Shown here piece by piece: positions 1 through 6,655 of a stretch of 64,000 bases of DNA. The position numbers were made by a program, and so were the translations under genes. The notes under the pieces were generated by a model. It was not told the origin of the DNA and did no database searches. It was given only the letters and a program-made list of their open reading frames with translations. Source of the DNA: Pseudomonas beijingensis (GTDB lineage Bacteria > Pseudomonadota > Gammaproteobacteria > Pseudomonadales > Pseudomonadaceae); contig NZ_CP117425.1 in assembly GCF_030687295.1 (NCBI RefSeq), forward strand, positions 2,546,001 to 2,610,000, in the 5' to 3' direction. The number at the start of each line of letters is the position of its first letter. Positions within the stretch are counted from its first letter, which is position 1.

Positions 1-132
1 CAGGCCCATTGCCGTCGCCAGCGCCGCGCCCCTGCCCTGACGGGCACCGGTTTGCAGCAGCAGGATCATGTCCGGCCCGGGCAACAGATACGCCACCGTC
101 AACGCCATCAAAAACAACCCGAGCTCTGCCAT
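1..132 (-). CDS. LysE family amino-acid exporter, N-terminal part (gene runs off the window)
   Basis: Only the first 44 codons are present. They begin at ATG 132-130 and encode a hydrophobic first helix followed by LLPGPDMILLL and GARQGRGAALATAMG, the N-terminal signature of LysE/RhtB efflux permeases. These inner-membrane proteins export amino acids or derivatives. The gene lies divergent from an Lrp/AsnC regulator with about 145 bp between the starts, the usual arrangement for an exporter controlled by its neighbour. The substrate cannot be told from this fragment. Confidence 0.85.
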   Translation of the reverse strand, partial: MAELGLFLMALTVAYLLPGPDMILLLQTGARQGRGAALATAMGL

Positions 133-277
133 GCCACACCCCTTTCATCAACGATTCGCAAGTGCCAAGTCTATGGCTGACGGGCAGGGCAGGTGGTTGC
201 GAAGATGGCTTCTAAAGCTTCAAGAATTGGCATAACCTGCCAAATATCTGCATCATTCAATCGGAAAATGCCAACTC

Positions 278-754
278 ATGAAACTGGATGCCTTCGACCG
301 CAAAATCCTCGTCGCGCTGCAACGCGACGGCCGCCTGAGCAACGTGCAACTGGCCGAAGAAATCGGCCTGTCCCCCTCACCCTGCCTGCGCCGTGTGCGG
401 ATGCTCGAAGAAGCGGGGGTTATTCGTGGTTACCAAGCCGTCCTGGACCGCGACGAAGTGGGCCTCGGGCTGACAATCTTCGTAGGCGTCAAGGTCGAAC
501 GGCACAACGACGAGCGAGCCGAAGCATTTCGCCAGGCAGTGACGGCATTGCCCGAAGTGATCTCGGCGTTCCTGGTATCGGGCGAGTCGGATTTTCTATT
601 GCAAGTCGTGGTGCCAGACCTGCGGGCTTATGACCGTTTTGTCACGGGGCAGTTGTTGAAATTGCCCGGGATCAGCGATATCCGGAGCAATTTTGCGATT
701 AATACGGTGAAGACACCGGGGGCGTTGCCGTTGGGGCATTTGCCGAGTGCTTGA
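278..754 (+). CDS. Lrp/AsnC family transcriptional regulator
   Basis: The 158-residue protein has the usual family length. An N-terminal winged helix-turn-helix (about residues 4-63, with LSNVQLAEEIGLSPSPCLRR) is followed by a RAM/AsnC effector-binding domain (about 70-150). Family members bind amino acids and often control an adjacent transporter. Here the divergent gene is a LysE exporter, so regulation of that exporter is the likely job (inference). No close operon partner lies downstream; a REP pair follows. Confidence 0.9.
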   Translation: MKLDAFDRKILVALQRDGRLSNVQLAEEIGLSPSPCLRRVRMLEEAGVIRGYQAVLDRDEVGLGLTIFVGVKVERHNDERAEAFRQAVTALPEVISAFLVSGESDFLLQVVVPDLRAYDRFVTGQLLKLPGISDIRSNFAINTVKTPGALPLGHLPSA

Positions 755-800
755 CTGGATACTGAGGGCGACGCAACGCAGGGAGAGCACCGCGGAACCC

Positions 801-887
801 GTGGCGAGGGAGCTTGCTCCCGCTAGGCTGCGCAACAGCCCTCTTGTGAGCGCTTCGCACTCAAGCGGGAGCAAGCTCCCTCGCCAC
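801..887. repeat. REP/REPIN inverted pair (GTGGCGAGGG type)
   Basis: GTGGCGAGGGAGCTTGCTCC at 801-820 is mirrored by GGAGCAAGCTCCCTCGCCAC ending at 887. The two palindromic REP cores face each other around a short variable spacer. The same family recurs near 4724 and 49548. Confidence 0.9.
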
Positions 888-1039
888 GAGATTCATTTCT
901 CTCAGGACAATTGTCTATCTTTCCTGCAAAGGTCCCGTTGTTGAGGTTGTGCAACGTCTCGCTGGCCATAGTCGGCTTTCCAAACTTGCCGGCGTGCCCA
1001 TAGGCGCCAGAGCGTGAGAGCAGGTTAACAGCGGAATGA

Positions 1040-1067
1040 AAAAGCCCGGCGGTCGGCCGGGCAGTTT
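1040..1067 (-). terminator. Intrinsic terminator after the small remnant operon
   Basis: Read on the minus strand, GCCCGGC and GCCGGGC arms around a five-base loop are followed by TTTTTC. It lies about 20 bases past the stop of the small minus-strand gene at 1086-1243, so it marks the end of that transcription unit. Confidence 0.75.
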
Positions 1068-1085
1068 TGGAATCCAGCAACGTGA

Positions 1086-1243
1086 TCAGGCTGGCTTTGC
1101 ACGCGCAGCCAACATCACTTCATTCTGTTTTTTGGTAGCTTCGATCAGCACTTCACTGTAGACGCGTTTTTTTCTTCCGATTTCGCATTACGAATGAAGT
1201 CTGCGAATGGGCTCGTGGACTCCTTTGTGGATCCGAGTTTCAT
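1086..1243 (-). pseudogene. Small conserved-looking protein split by a frameshift at a 7-A run
   Basis: In the zero frame, ATG 1243 gives a 32-residue peptide (MKLGSTKESTSPFADFIRNA...) that stops at 1145. One frame over, it continues as KKRVYSEVLIEATKKQNEVM to a stop at 1086, giving about 52 residues in all. The switch falls at seven A's (1167-1173 on the minus strand) that form A AAA AAC in the zero frame. That is either a missing base or a -1 ribosomal slippage site. The start overlaps the stop of the upstream remnant as ATGA, so the two were probably translationally coupled. Function unknown. Confidence 0.5.
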
Positions 1244-1434
1244 GGTAAACAGGGAGTTGCTCCGTCATTTATCCCAAGCATGGCCATCAGTTCGTGTCCC
1301 GTATGCTTCTCGGGGATATGGTAGTCGATCTTGTCAACGCCAGCCTTGTAGAGGCGTCCAGAATTATCAATGTGCTTCACAAGCTGATCGACATGTAGAT
1401 CCTCGGCGCGACCACCAGGGGAGCAAACCACCAC
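1240..1434 (-). pseudogene. Remnant of an unidentified protein (C-terminal part)
   Basis: The open frame encodes about 64 residues ending ...GHELMAMLGINDGATPCLP, with the striking stretch DYHIPEKHTGHEL. There is no convincing start codon with a ribosome binding site: the only in-frame start is GTG, just inside the tRNA-Gly terminator. The composition looks like a real protein tail, not a chance frame. It is coupled by ATGA overlap to the small downstream gene. I do not recognise the family. The position directly behind a tRNA suggests a scar from an integrated element. Confidence 0.4.
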
Positions 1435-1442
1435 AAACTCCA

Positions 1443-1482
1443 GACCAAAAAAAACCGGCCACCAAGAGCCGGTTTTTTTAAT
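1443..1482 (-). terminator. Bidirectional intrinsic terminator behind tRNA-Gly
   Basis: A run of eight A's, then CCGGC and GCCGG arms and a run of seven T's, form a hairpin flanked by A and T tracts on either side. It sits about 40 bases past the 3' end of the leftward tRNA-Gly gene. Confidence 0.85.
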
Positions 1483-1522
1483 CCCCCGTCAAAAAACATA
1501 CGACGCGGGACCAGAATTCGAT

Positions 1523-1596
1523 TGGAGCGGGTGAAGGGAATCGAACCCTCGTTATCAGCTTGGGAAGCTGGAGTAATGCCATTATACGACACCCGC
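1523..1596 (-). tRNA. tRNA-Gly (anticodon CCC)
   Basis: Read on the minus strand, the 74-base sequence folds as a cloverleaf. The acceptor is GCGGGTG/CACCCGC, the T arm is GAGGG-TTCGATT-CCCTT, and the anticodon loop TTCCCAA holds CCC at positions 34-36. The terminal CCA is encoded. The first anticodon-stem pair (position 27 with 43) reads as C-A. I treat this as a natural variant because the other four pairs are intact. Confidence 0.93.
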
Positions 1597-1758
1597 TCGG
1601 AGCGGCTGACTTTGTACCAGATGTGGGCACGGATTTGAAGTTTTTCTTCACTTGGGGTGCGGTCAGTCGTCTACGCGAGCCTCAAACCAGAGCGGTCGTT
1701 GGCGGGCAAACCCCATTGCTGAAGGCGCAAGAAGGGGCTTGCTCGCCAAGACTCGGTT

Positions 1759-2643
1759 TCAGATAGCCAATGCATGGTAGCCCTGCACGTAGCTATAGCG
1801 CGGTCGGCTTTCGTGTTGTTCCGGTGTGAGGAAACTCATCAAGGCGTTGCGACTGTCGCGGCAAGCGGCTTTGTGTTCCATGTCCAGAAAGTGCCCGGTG
1901 GCTTGCAGCGTGCTGAAGCTGCTGTGCTGCACATGATCGGCAAAGAGCTTGGCGTCGTCGGCCGCGGTGTATTCGTCCCATTCGCCATTCAGGAACAGCA
2001 CCGGCACGTTGATTTTTTTCGCTGCGTTGACATAGCACAAGCGATCGCTGTGGAGCACATCGCTGATGTGGAAGTGCATCTGCCCGTACTCATGCTCGGC
2101 CAGGCTGCTGACGTGGCGATAGTTGAAACGCTTGAACAACGGCGGCAGGTGCTTGCCGATGGTGCTGTTGACCAGGTGCCCGACCCGGTCGCCGTCCAGG
2201 TTGCCCAGGTAATCCACACCGCGCTCCAGGTAGTCGCGCATCGGCGCATTGAGCACTGGCGAGAACGAGCTGATCACCGCTTTTTCGATACGTCTTGGCC
2301 GCTGGGCCAAGGCAGTCAGCGTGGCGGCGCCGCCCCAGGAAAACGACAGCACGTGTTCGGCGGCGAAGTGGTCGATCAGTTCCAGGAGAATCTGGCCCTC
2401 AATCTCTTTTGTCAGCATTTGCTCATGTCGGTTGTGAGCTTTTGACTTGCCCGCGTAGGGTTGGTCGTACAGCACGACATTGAATTGCGGGTAGAGGTTT
2501 TTGGCGGTCTGTGCAAACGACGCGGTGGTGGCCATTGAGCCGTTGACCAAAATGATGGTCTTTTGTGCGGCGTCTGCGCGATAGAACTCCGTGTAAACCC
2601 GATACTGACCCTGTATATCCAGCACAGCGATTTCTGGCCTCAT
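1759..2643 (-). CDS. phaG: (R)-3-hydroxydecanoyl-ACP:CoA transacylase / 3-hydroxyacyl thioesterase family PhaG
   Basis: The start MRPEIAVLDIQGQYRVYTEF (ATG 2643, with CAGGAG upstream) gives 294 residues, the usual PhaG/RhlA length, ending in ...YHALAI. It is an alpha/beta hydrolase with the nucleophile motif FSWGGAAT and the late motif GHFLDMEHK. PhaG links fatty-acid synthesis to medium-chain polyhydroxyalkanoate synthesis by releasing 3-hydroxyacyl groups from ACP. Its relative RhlA makes the lipid precursor of rhamnolipids. The N-terminus closely resembles remembered P. putida PhaG and is less like RhlA. It stands alone with no rhlB-like neighbour, which favours PHA metabolism. Confidence 0.88.
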   Translation of the reverse strand: MRPEIAVLDIQGQYRVYTEFYRADAAQKTIILVNGSMATTASFAQTAKNLYPQFNVVLYDQPYAGKSKAHNRHEQMLTKEIEGQILLELIDHFAAEHVLSFSWGGAATLTALAQRPRRIEKAVISSFSPVLNAPMRDYLERGVDYLGNLDGDRVGHLVNSTIGKHLPPLFKRFNYRHVSSLAEHEYGQMHFHISDVLHSDRLCYVNAAKKINVPVLFLNGEWDEYTAADDAKLFADHVQHSSFSTLQATGHFLDMEHKAACRDSRNALMSFLTPEQHESRPRYSYVQGYHALAI

Positions 2644-2952
2644 GTCATAAGACTCCTGGCAAGCGGGTATGCGCGCAATGAGATTGCACGGGCAATGTGA
2701 CAGGTAGGCATACGCCTGGAAGATAAGGCCCATGTCGATCCAAAACAGCGGTCGACGGGTGTTGTTATAGGCGGGCAGTTTGCCGGGCGAACAGACGGAA
2801 CCTGAGGGTTCCCGCCGGCAAAAAGTTTCTTGGAAGTATGTGGTGACTCATCGGTCACATTTCGGCCGACGGTTTGATTCAAGCAGGGGGTAGACCGTTG
2901 CGCAAGTACCTGTCGGAAAATTGTTCGACACTTCTGCCCAGCGGTAGCGGGA
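2644..2952. other. Intergenic region upstream of phaG
   Basis: These 309 bases carry no gene. The only structure seen is a perfect short hairpin, GGAACC-TGAG-GGTTCC at 2797-2812, about 155 bases upstream of phaG. Further upstream on the same strand a GAAACTT box resembles an extracytoplasmic-sigma -35 element, but no good -10 follows. No promoter is assigned. Confidence 0.4.
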
Positions 2953-3645
2953 TCAGATGAGCTGGATTTCTTCAGGGCTCAAGGCGCGGTAGTGGCCCGG
3001 CTCGAGATGGTCGTCCAGCGTCAGTGGGCCCATGCGCTCGCGGTGCAGGCGCAGCACCTTGTTGTTGAAGTGGCCGAACATGCGCTTGACCTGGTGGTAG
3101 CGCCCTTCAACGATGCTCAAGCGCGCTGATTTTTCCCCCAGCAGCGTCAGCTCTGCCGGTTGGGTGGTGAGGTCTTCGAAGGCGAAATACAGGCCTTGGG
3201 CGAAGGTGTCGGCGTATTCGGCGGTGATGGTTTGCTCGGTTTCGACGTAATAGACCTTGGGCAGCTTGGTCTGCGGTTGAGTCAGGCGCCGCGACCAACT
3301 GCCGTCATTGGTGATCAGCATCAGCCCGGTGGTGTTGAAATCCAGGCGCCCGGCGATGTGCAGGTCGTCCTTGTCCGGTTCGTTCAACCAGTCGAGGACA
3401 GTGGGGTGTTGCGGATCGCGAGTGGCACTGACGCAGCCGGGCGGCTTGTGCAGCATGAAGTAGCGCGCCGGCCGGCCGGCTTGCAGCACTTGGTCGTCGA
3501 CTTCGACGCGACTGAATTCACGTACCGGTGCATGGGGATCGCTGACGGTCTGGCCGTCGATTCGCACCCGGCGCTCCACCAGCAACAGGCGCACTTGTTG
3601 GCGATTGAATCGCGGAAGATTGCTGAGGAAACGGTCGACACGCAT
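2953..3645 (-). CDS. rsuA: 16S rRNA pseudouridine(516) synthase RsuA
   Basis: The protein has 230 residues from ATG 3645 (MRVDRFLSNLPRFNRQQVRL). An S4 RNA-binding domain (about 1-60) is followed by the RsuA/RluB catalytic domain. The hallmark GRLDFNTTGLMLITNDG places the catalytic aspartate at Asp102, and GRYHQVKRMFGHFNNKV is the usual C-terminal motif. The enzyme isomerises a uridine of 16S rRNA during ribosome assembly. A longer upstream start exists, but its extra residues are Arg/Pro-rich and unlike the family. RsuA is favoured over RluB/RluE from overall resemblance. Confidence 0.87.
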   Translation of the reverse strand: MRVDRFLSNLPRFNRQQVRLLLVERRVRIDGQTVSDPHAPVREFSRVEVDDQVLQAGRPARYFMLHKPPGCVSATRDPQHPTVLDWLNEPDKDDLHIAGRLDFNTTGLMLITNDGSWSRRLTQPQTKLPKVYYVETEQTITAEYADTFAQGLYFAFEDLTTQPAELTLLGEKSARLSIVEGRYHQVKRMFGHFNNKVLRLHRERMGPLTLDDHLEPGHYRALSPEEIQLI

Positions 3646-3680
3646 GGGCAGTTCAGGCAGGGCAGCGGAGGGTGGGCATC

Positions 3681-3899
3681 TTACGCGATCGGCTGGGGCT
3701 TGGCGCGCAACTGGCCTTCGACCTGGGCGCAACGTGGGCACAGGCAGGACTGATCACGCAGTTCGGCCGGCAATGCTTCAAGCACGGCCGGGTCAATGCT
3801 CACGCCGTAACACCAGCAGGCCCTGTCGGCGGTTCGTGGGTCGGCCAGGGTGCAGTCGTTGGTGCCGCCGCAGGCCGGGCAAAGGTCGGGTTTATTCAT
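3681..3899 (-). CDS. Cysteine-rich CWC family small protein
   Basis: The 72-residue protein begins MNKPDLCPACGGTNDC and continues with ADRACWCYGVSIDP and SCLCPRCA, matching the CWC family of small proteins with several Cys pairs that probably bind metal. Function is unknown. It lies between rsuA and the GGDEF remnant on the same strand, and its start overlaps the end of the GGDEF frame by a few bases. Confidence 0.8.
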   Translation of the reverse strand: MNKPDLCPACGGTNDCTLADPRTADRACWCYGVSIDPAVLEALPAELRDQSCLCPRCAQVEGQLRAKPQPIA

Positions 3900-4639
3900 A
3901 ACTGGAGTGAGGCTTGTCCACGCAGGTTCGGTTGCACCCGGTCTGCCGGGCGCGTTGTAACGCATGATCGGTCCGCGACAGCAGGCTGTGCAAGGTGTCT
4001 TCGTCCTGCAAGGTGGTAAGGCCGAGGCTGACGGTGACCAACAATTGTTTGCCACTGCAGAAATAGCGCTGCTTTTCGATGTGCTGACGAATTTTCTCGG
4101 CGATTTTCAGACCGGTCTGGCCGTCGGTGTCCTTGAGCAGGACGACAAAGGCGTCGGCGCTCCAGCGACAGACGATGTCCGAATGCCGCAGGCTTTGGGT
4201 CAGGTCGCGGGCGAACCCGGTCAGCAGTTGATCGGTGGCGATATGGCCGTGGGTGGTGTCCAGTCGCTTGAAGTCGTCCAGCTCCACCAGCAACGCCGTC
4301 AAGGGTTTGGGCTCGCGCTGGGGCTTCGTGCAGGGCTTGCACGGCCAGCAGGTCGAAGCCACGGCGGTTCGGCAATTCGGTCAGGCTGTCGAGGGTGGCC
4401 TGGGCGTCGATGCGTTGCTGGTAGTGGTTGATCAGCCGATAAAGGATGGCCAGGACCGCCAGCGTCACGAGCACGCCGATCAGCAGGTTCACGTACAGCG
4501 TCTTGAGAATGTGATCGCGTATCGAGGTATGGGCGGCGTAATAGCCCAGCAACGTAATGATCAGGAAACCTGTACCGAGCAGCGCCACCACCGCCAGGAG
4601 CGGCTTGCGCTGGGAATACAACGGCGAACGGAGCGACAT
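3892..4639 (-). pseudogene. Degraded membrane diguanylate-cyclase (GGDEF-like) gene
   Basis: MSLRSPLYSQRKPLLAVVAL opens a protein with two membrane helices separated by only about 20 residues, followed by DSLTELPNRRGFD, the start of a GGDEF domain. After HEA the frame is lost. The rest, QREPKPLTALLVELDDFKRL..., continues in another frame because of one extra base in a G4 run (4320-4323). The active-site motif reads WSADAF where GGDEF is expected, so it would be inactive even if in frame. Relatives with this N-terminus usually carry a large periplasmic sensor between the helices; here it seems deleted (inference). Confidence 0.8.
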
Positions 4640-4723
4640 GGCGATTCCCTTGGCGCAGACCCAATGAAATCAGTTTAGTGGCCCTGTGGGAAAAGGTGCT
4701 CGGATTTGCAGGTTTGCAAAATT

Positions 4724-4844
4724 GTGGCGAGGGGATTTATCCCCGCTGGGTCGCGAAGCGGCCCCAATGCACTCTGTCTGATATACCGCGCTGACAGGTT
4801 TTGGGGCTGCTGCGCAGCCCAGCGGGGATAAATCCCCTCGCCAC
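4724..4844. repeat. REP/REPIN inverted pair
   Basis: GTGGCGAGGGGATTTATCCC at 4724 is mirrored by GGGATAAATCCCCTCGCCAC ending at 4844, with a spacer of about 80 bases that carries its own GC-rich hairpin. Confidence 0.9.
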
Positions 4845-4854
4845 AGAGTCCTGT

Positions 4855-6633
4855 TTACTCAAGGGTAATTAGATAAGCCCGCCATCCCCCCAAATGACTG
4901 ATGTCCCGTGCGCCTTCCAGGCCATACGATTCACAGATGAATCCGCTTTCCCAGCGTCCATCGGCCAGTTGCACCTTACCCAGCCCCAACGGTGCGGGAA
5001 TGCCGGTCAGGAACGAGCCCAGTTCGCTGCTCGGCAGCTCCCAGACCTCGACCTCGATCGCCACGCCGCCTTCACGAACCCGAACCATGCCGGGACGCAA
5101 CGGTGGGCCGCCAGCCAAGGCATAGAGGTGGTAGTCCGCTGAGCTTTGGGTGGCCTCGATCAGCCGGGCGCCGCGTTGCTTGAGCTGCCAGTTCAGCGCC
5201 AACCCGTCCAGGTGTGCGCCACACACCACCAGCCGCGCCCGGTCGTGGCGAGCCGGGTGGGCGGGAATGGGCAAGGCCTTGTCCTGTTGACGCTGCAAGG
5301 CATCGGCCACGCTCAAGAGGTATTGATCGGTGAAGGCTCGACCGAACAGCGTCACGCCCCAGGGCAAGCCGTTGGCCATGAACGCACTGGGAACGGCGAC
5401 GGCGGCGTAGTCCAGCAGGTTCATGAAATTGGTGTAGTAACCCAGCTCAGAGTTGCGCAGCACGGGTTCGGCGGTCAGTTCGGCAAGGGTCACCGGGCGG
5501 CCGATGGTCGGAGTGAGTACACAATCAAGTGTGTCCATGGCTCGGTCGCATTGGGCTTTGAGCGCTTGCAAACGGTACCGGGCGCGGAAGGTTTGCACGC
5601 CATCTACCGTAGGCGCTTTCGCCAGGACGGCGCGGATGACGGGCAGTACGGCCTCCGGCTCGCGTTCCATCAAGGGGCCGGCAACGCTGTAGCGTTCGGC
5701 CACCCACGGACCTTCATAAAGCAGCCGTGCGGCTTCCAGGAACGGCGACAAGTCCAGTTCCACGGCTTCGCCGCCCAGGCGTTCGAGCCGTTCGACGGCG
5801 TCCTGAAACAGTTGCGGACCTTCCTGGCAGCCGAAAAATTCCAAGTCCTGCTGGCGTGGCACGCCGAAACGAAAGCGCCGGGGCGCGCCGAACGCGGCGC
5901 CGTCGTTCCACTGCGGGTTGTAGCGGCTGTAGTCGTCACCAGGGTCTGGACGGGCCGTCAGCGCCAAGAGCTGGCTGGCTTCCTTGGCCGTCGCCGTGAA
6001 GGTCGTGACGCAGTCCAGCGTGCGACAGGCCGGGACCACGCCCGCCGTTGAGATCAACCCCAAAGTGGCCTTCAACCCCACCAGGTTGTTCAACGCCGCG
6101 GGCACCCGGCCGGAGCCGGCGGTATCGGTGCCCAAGGCAAAACTCGCTACGCCCAAGGCCACGGCCAGCGACGAACCGGCGCTCGAACCGCCTGCCGGAT
6201 AGTCGGGCAACACGCTGTTGCGGCAGGCGCCGTAGGGCGAGCGAGTGCCATTGAGCCCGGTGGCGAATTGGTCGAGGTTGGTCTTGCCCAGGGGGATCGC
6301 GCCCAGTGCCAGCAACTGCTCGACAATGGTCGCCGAGCAGGGTGGCACATAGGCAAACGCCGGGCAGGCGGCCGTGGTCGGAATGCCGGCCAGGTCGATG
6401 TTGTCCTTGATGGCAAAAGGTACGCCGTACAGGGGCAAGCTCTCCAAGTCGCGGCCTTCCAACGCGGCCAGGTAGGGCTCCAGTTCCTCGGCCGTGAGCA
6501 GATGGATGAACAGGTGATAGTCCGGGTTCAGCGCCGCGGCTTTTTCCCGCAGGCCCAACAGCAGTTTCCGAGGCGTCAGTTCGCCGCTGCGGTAGTGATT
6601 GCGCAGGTCGTCCAAGCGAAGAGAGAAGTTCAT
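4855..6633 (-). CDS. atzF: Allophanate hydrolase
   Basis: The 592-residue protein starts at ATG 6633 behind AAAGGATTAACACC. The N-terminal amidase-signature domain has the Lys76, Ser150, Ser174 triad (AIKDNIDLAG; PAGGSSAGSS; GTDTAGSGR). A C-terminal allophanate-hydrolase domain (about 460-592) follows. It splits allophanate into two ammonia and two CO2. It is the last gene of the carboxylase operon, 22 bases after the carboxylase stop. In guanidine users the same enzyme finishes the route after carboxyguanidine is deiminated to allophanate. The start was chosen for its ribosome binding site and family alignment. Confidence 0.93.
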   Translation of the reverse strand: MNFSLRLDDLRNHYRSGELTPRKLLLGLREKAAALNPDYHLFIHLLTAEELEPYLAALEGRDLESLPLYGVPFAIKDNIDLAGIPTTAACPAFAYVPPCSATIVEQLLALGAIPLGKTNLDQFATGLNGTRSPYGACRNSVLPDYPAGGSSAGSSLAVALGVASFALGTDTAGSGRVPAALNNLVGLKATLGLISTAGVVPACRTLDCVTTFTATAKEASQLLALTARPDPGDDYSRYNPQWNDGAAFGAPRRFRFGVPRQQDLEFFGCQEGPQLFQDAVERLERLGGEAVELDLSPFLEAARLLYEGPWVAERYSVAGPLMEREPEAVLPVIRAVLAKAPTVDGVQTFRARYRLQALKAQCDRAMDTLDCVLTPTIGRPVTLAELTAEPVLRNSELGYYTNFMNLLDYAAVAVPSAFMANGLPWGVTLFGRAFTDQYLLSVADALQRQQDKALPIPAHPARHDRARLVVCGAHLDGLALNWQLKQRGARLIEATQSSADYHLYALAGGPPLRPGMVRVREGGVAIEVEVWELPSSELGSFLTGIPAPLGLGKVQLADGRWESGFICESYGLEGARDISHLGGWRAYLITLE

Positions 6634-6655
6634 GGTGTTAATCCTTTGATTGAGT

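Noticed and set aside
1523..1596. C-A mismatch at the top of the tRNA-Gly anticodon stem as a sign of a dead tRNA
   Set aside because: All other stems, the anticodon and CCA are intact. The mismatch may be normal for this isoacceptor in Pseudomonas.
1794..2445. Long open frames opposite phaG and, likewise, opposite carboxylase (8216-9868), nadB (27188-28387) and mucD (31967-33088)
   Set aside because: They are antisense frames opened by high GC bias. They lack ribosome binding sites and family motifs, while the opposite strand has unmistakable proteins.
1759..2643. RhlA (rhamnolipid precursor synthase) as identity
   Set aside because: Same family and length, but the N-terminus closely resembles PhaG and no rhlB or quorum genes are adjacent.
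2797..2850. AlgU promoter upstream of phaG
   Set aside because: A GAAACTT box is present but no acceptable -10 at 16-17 bases.
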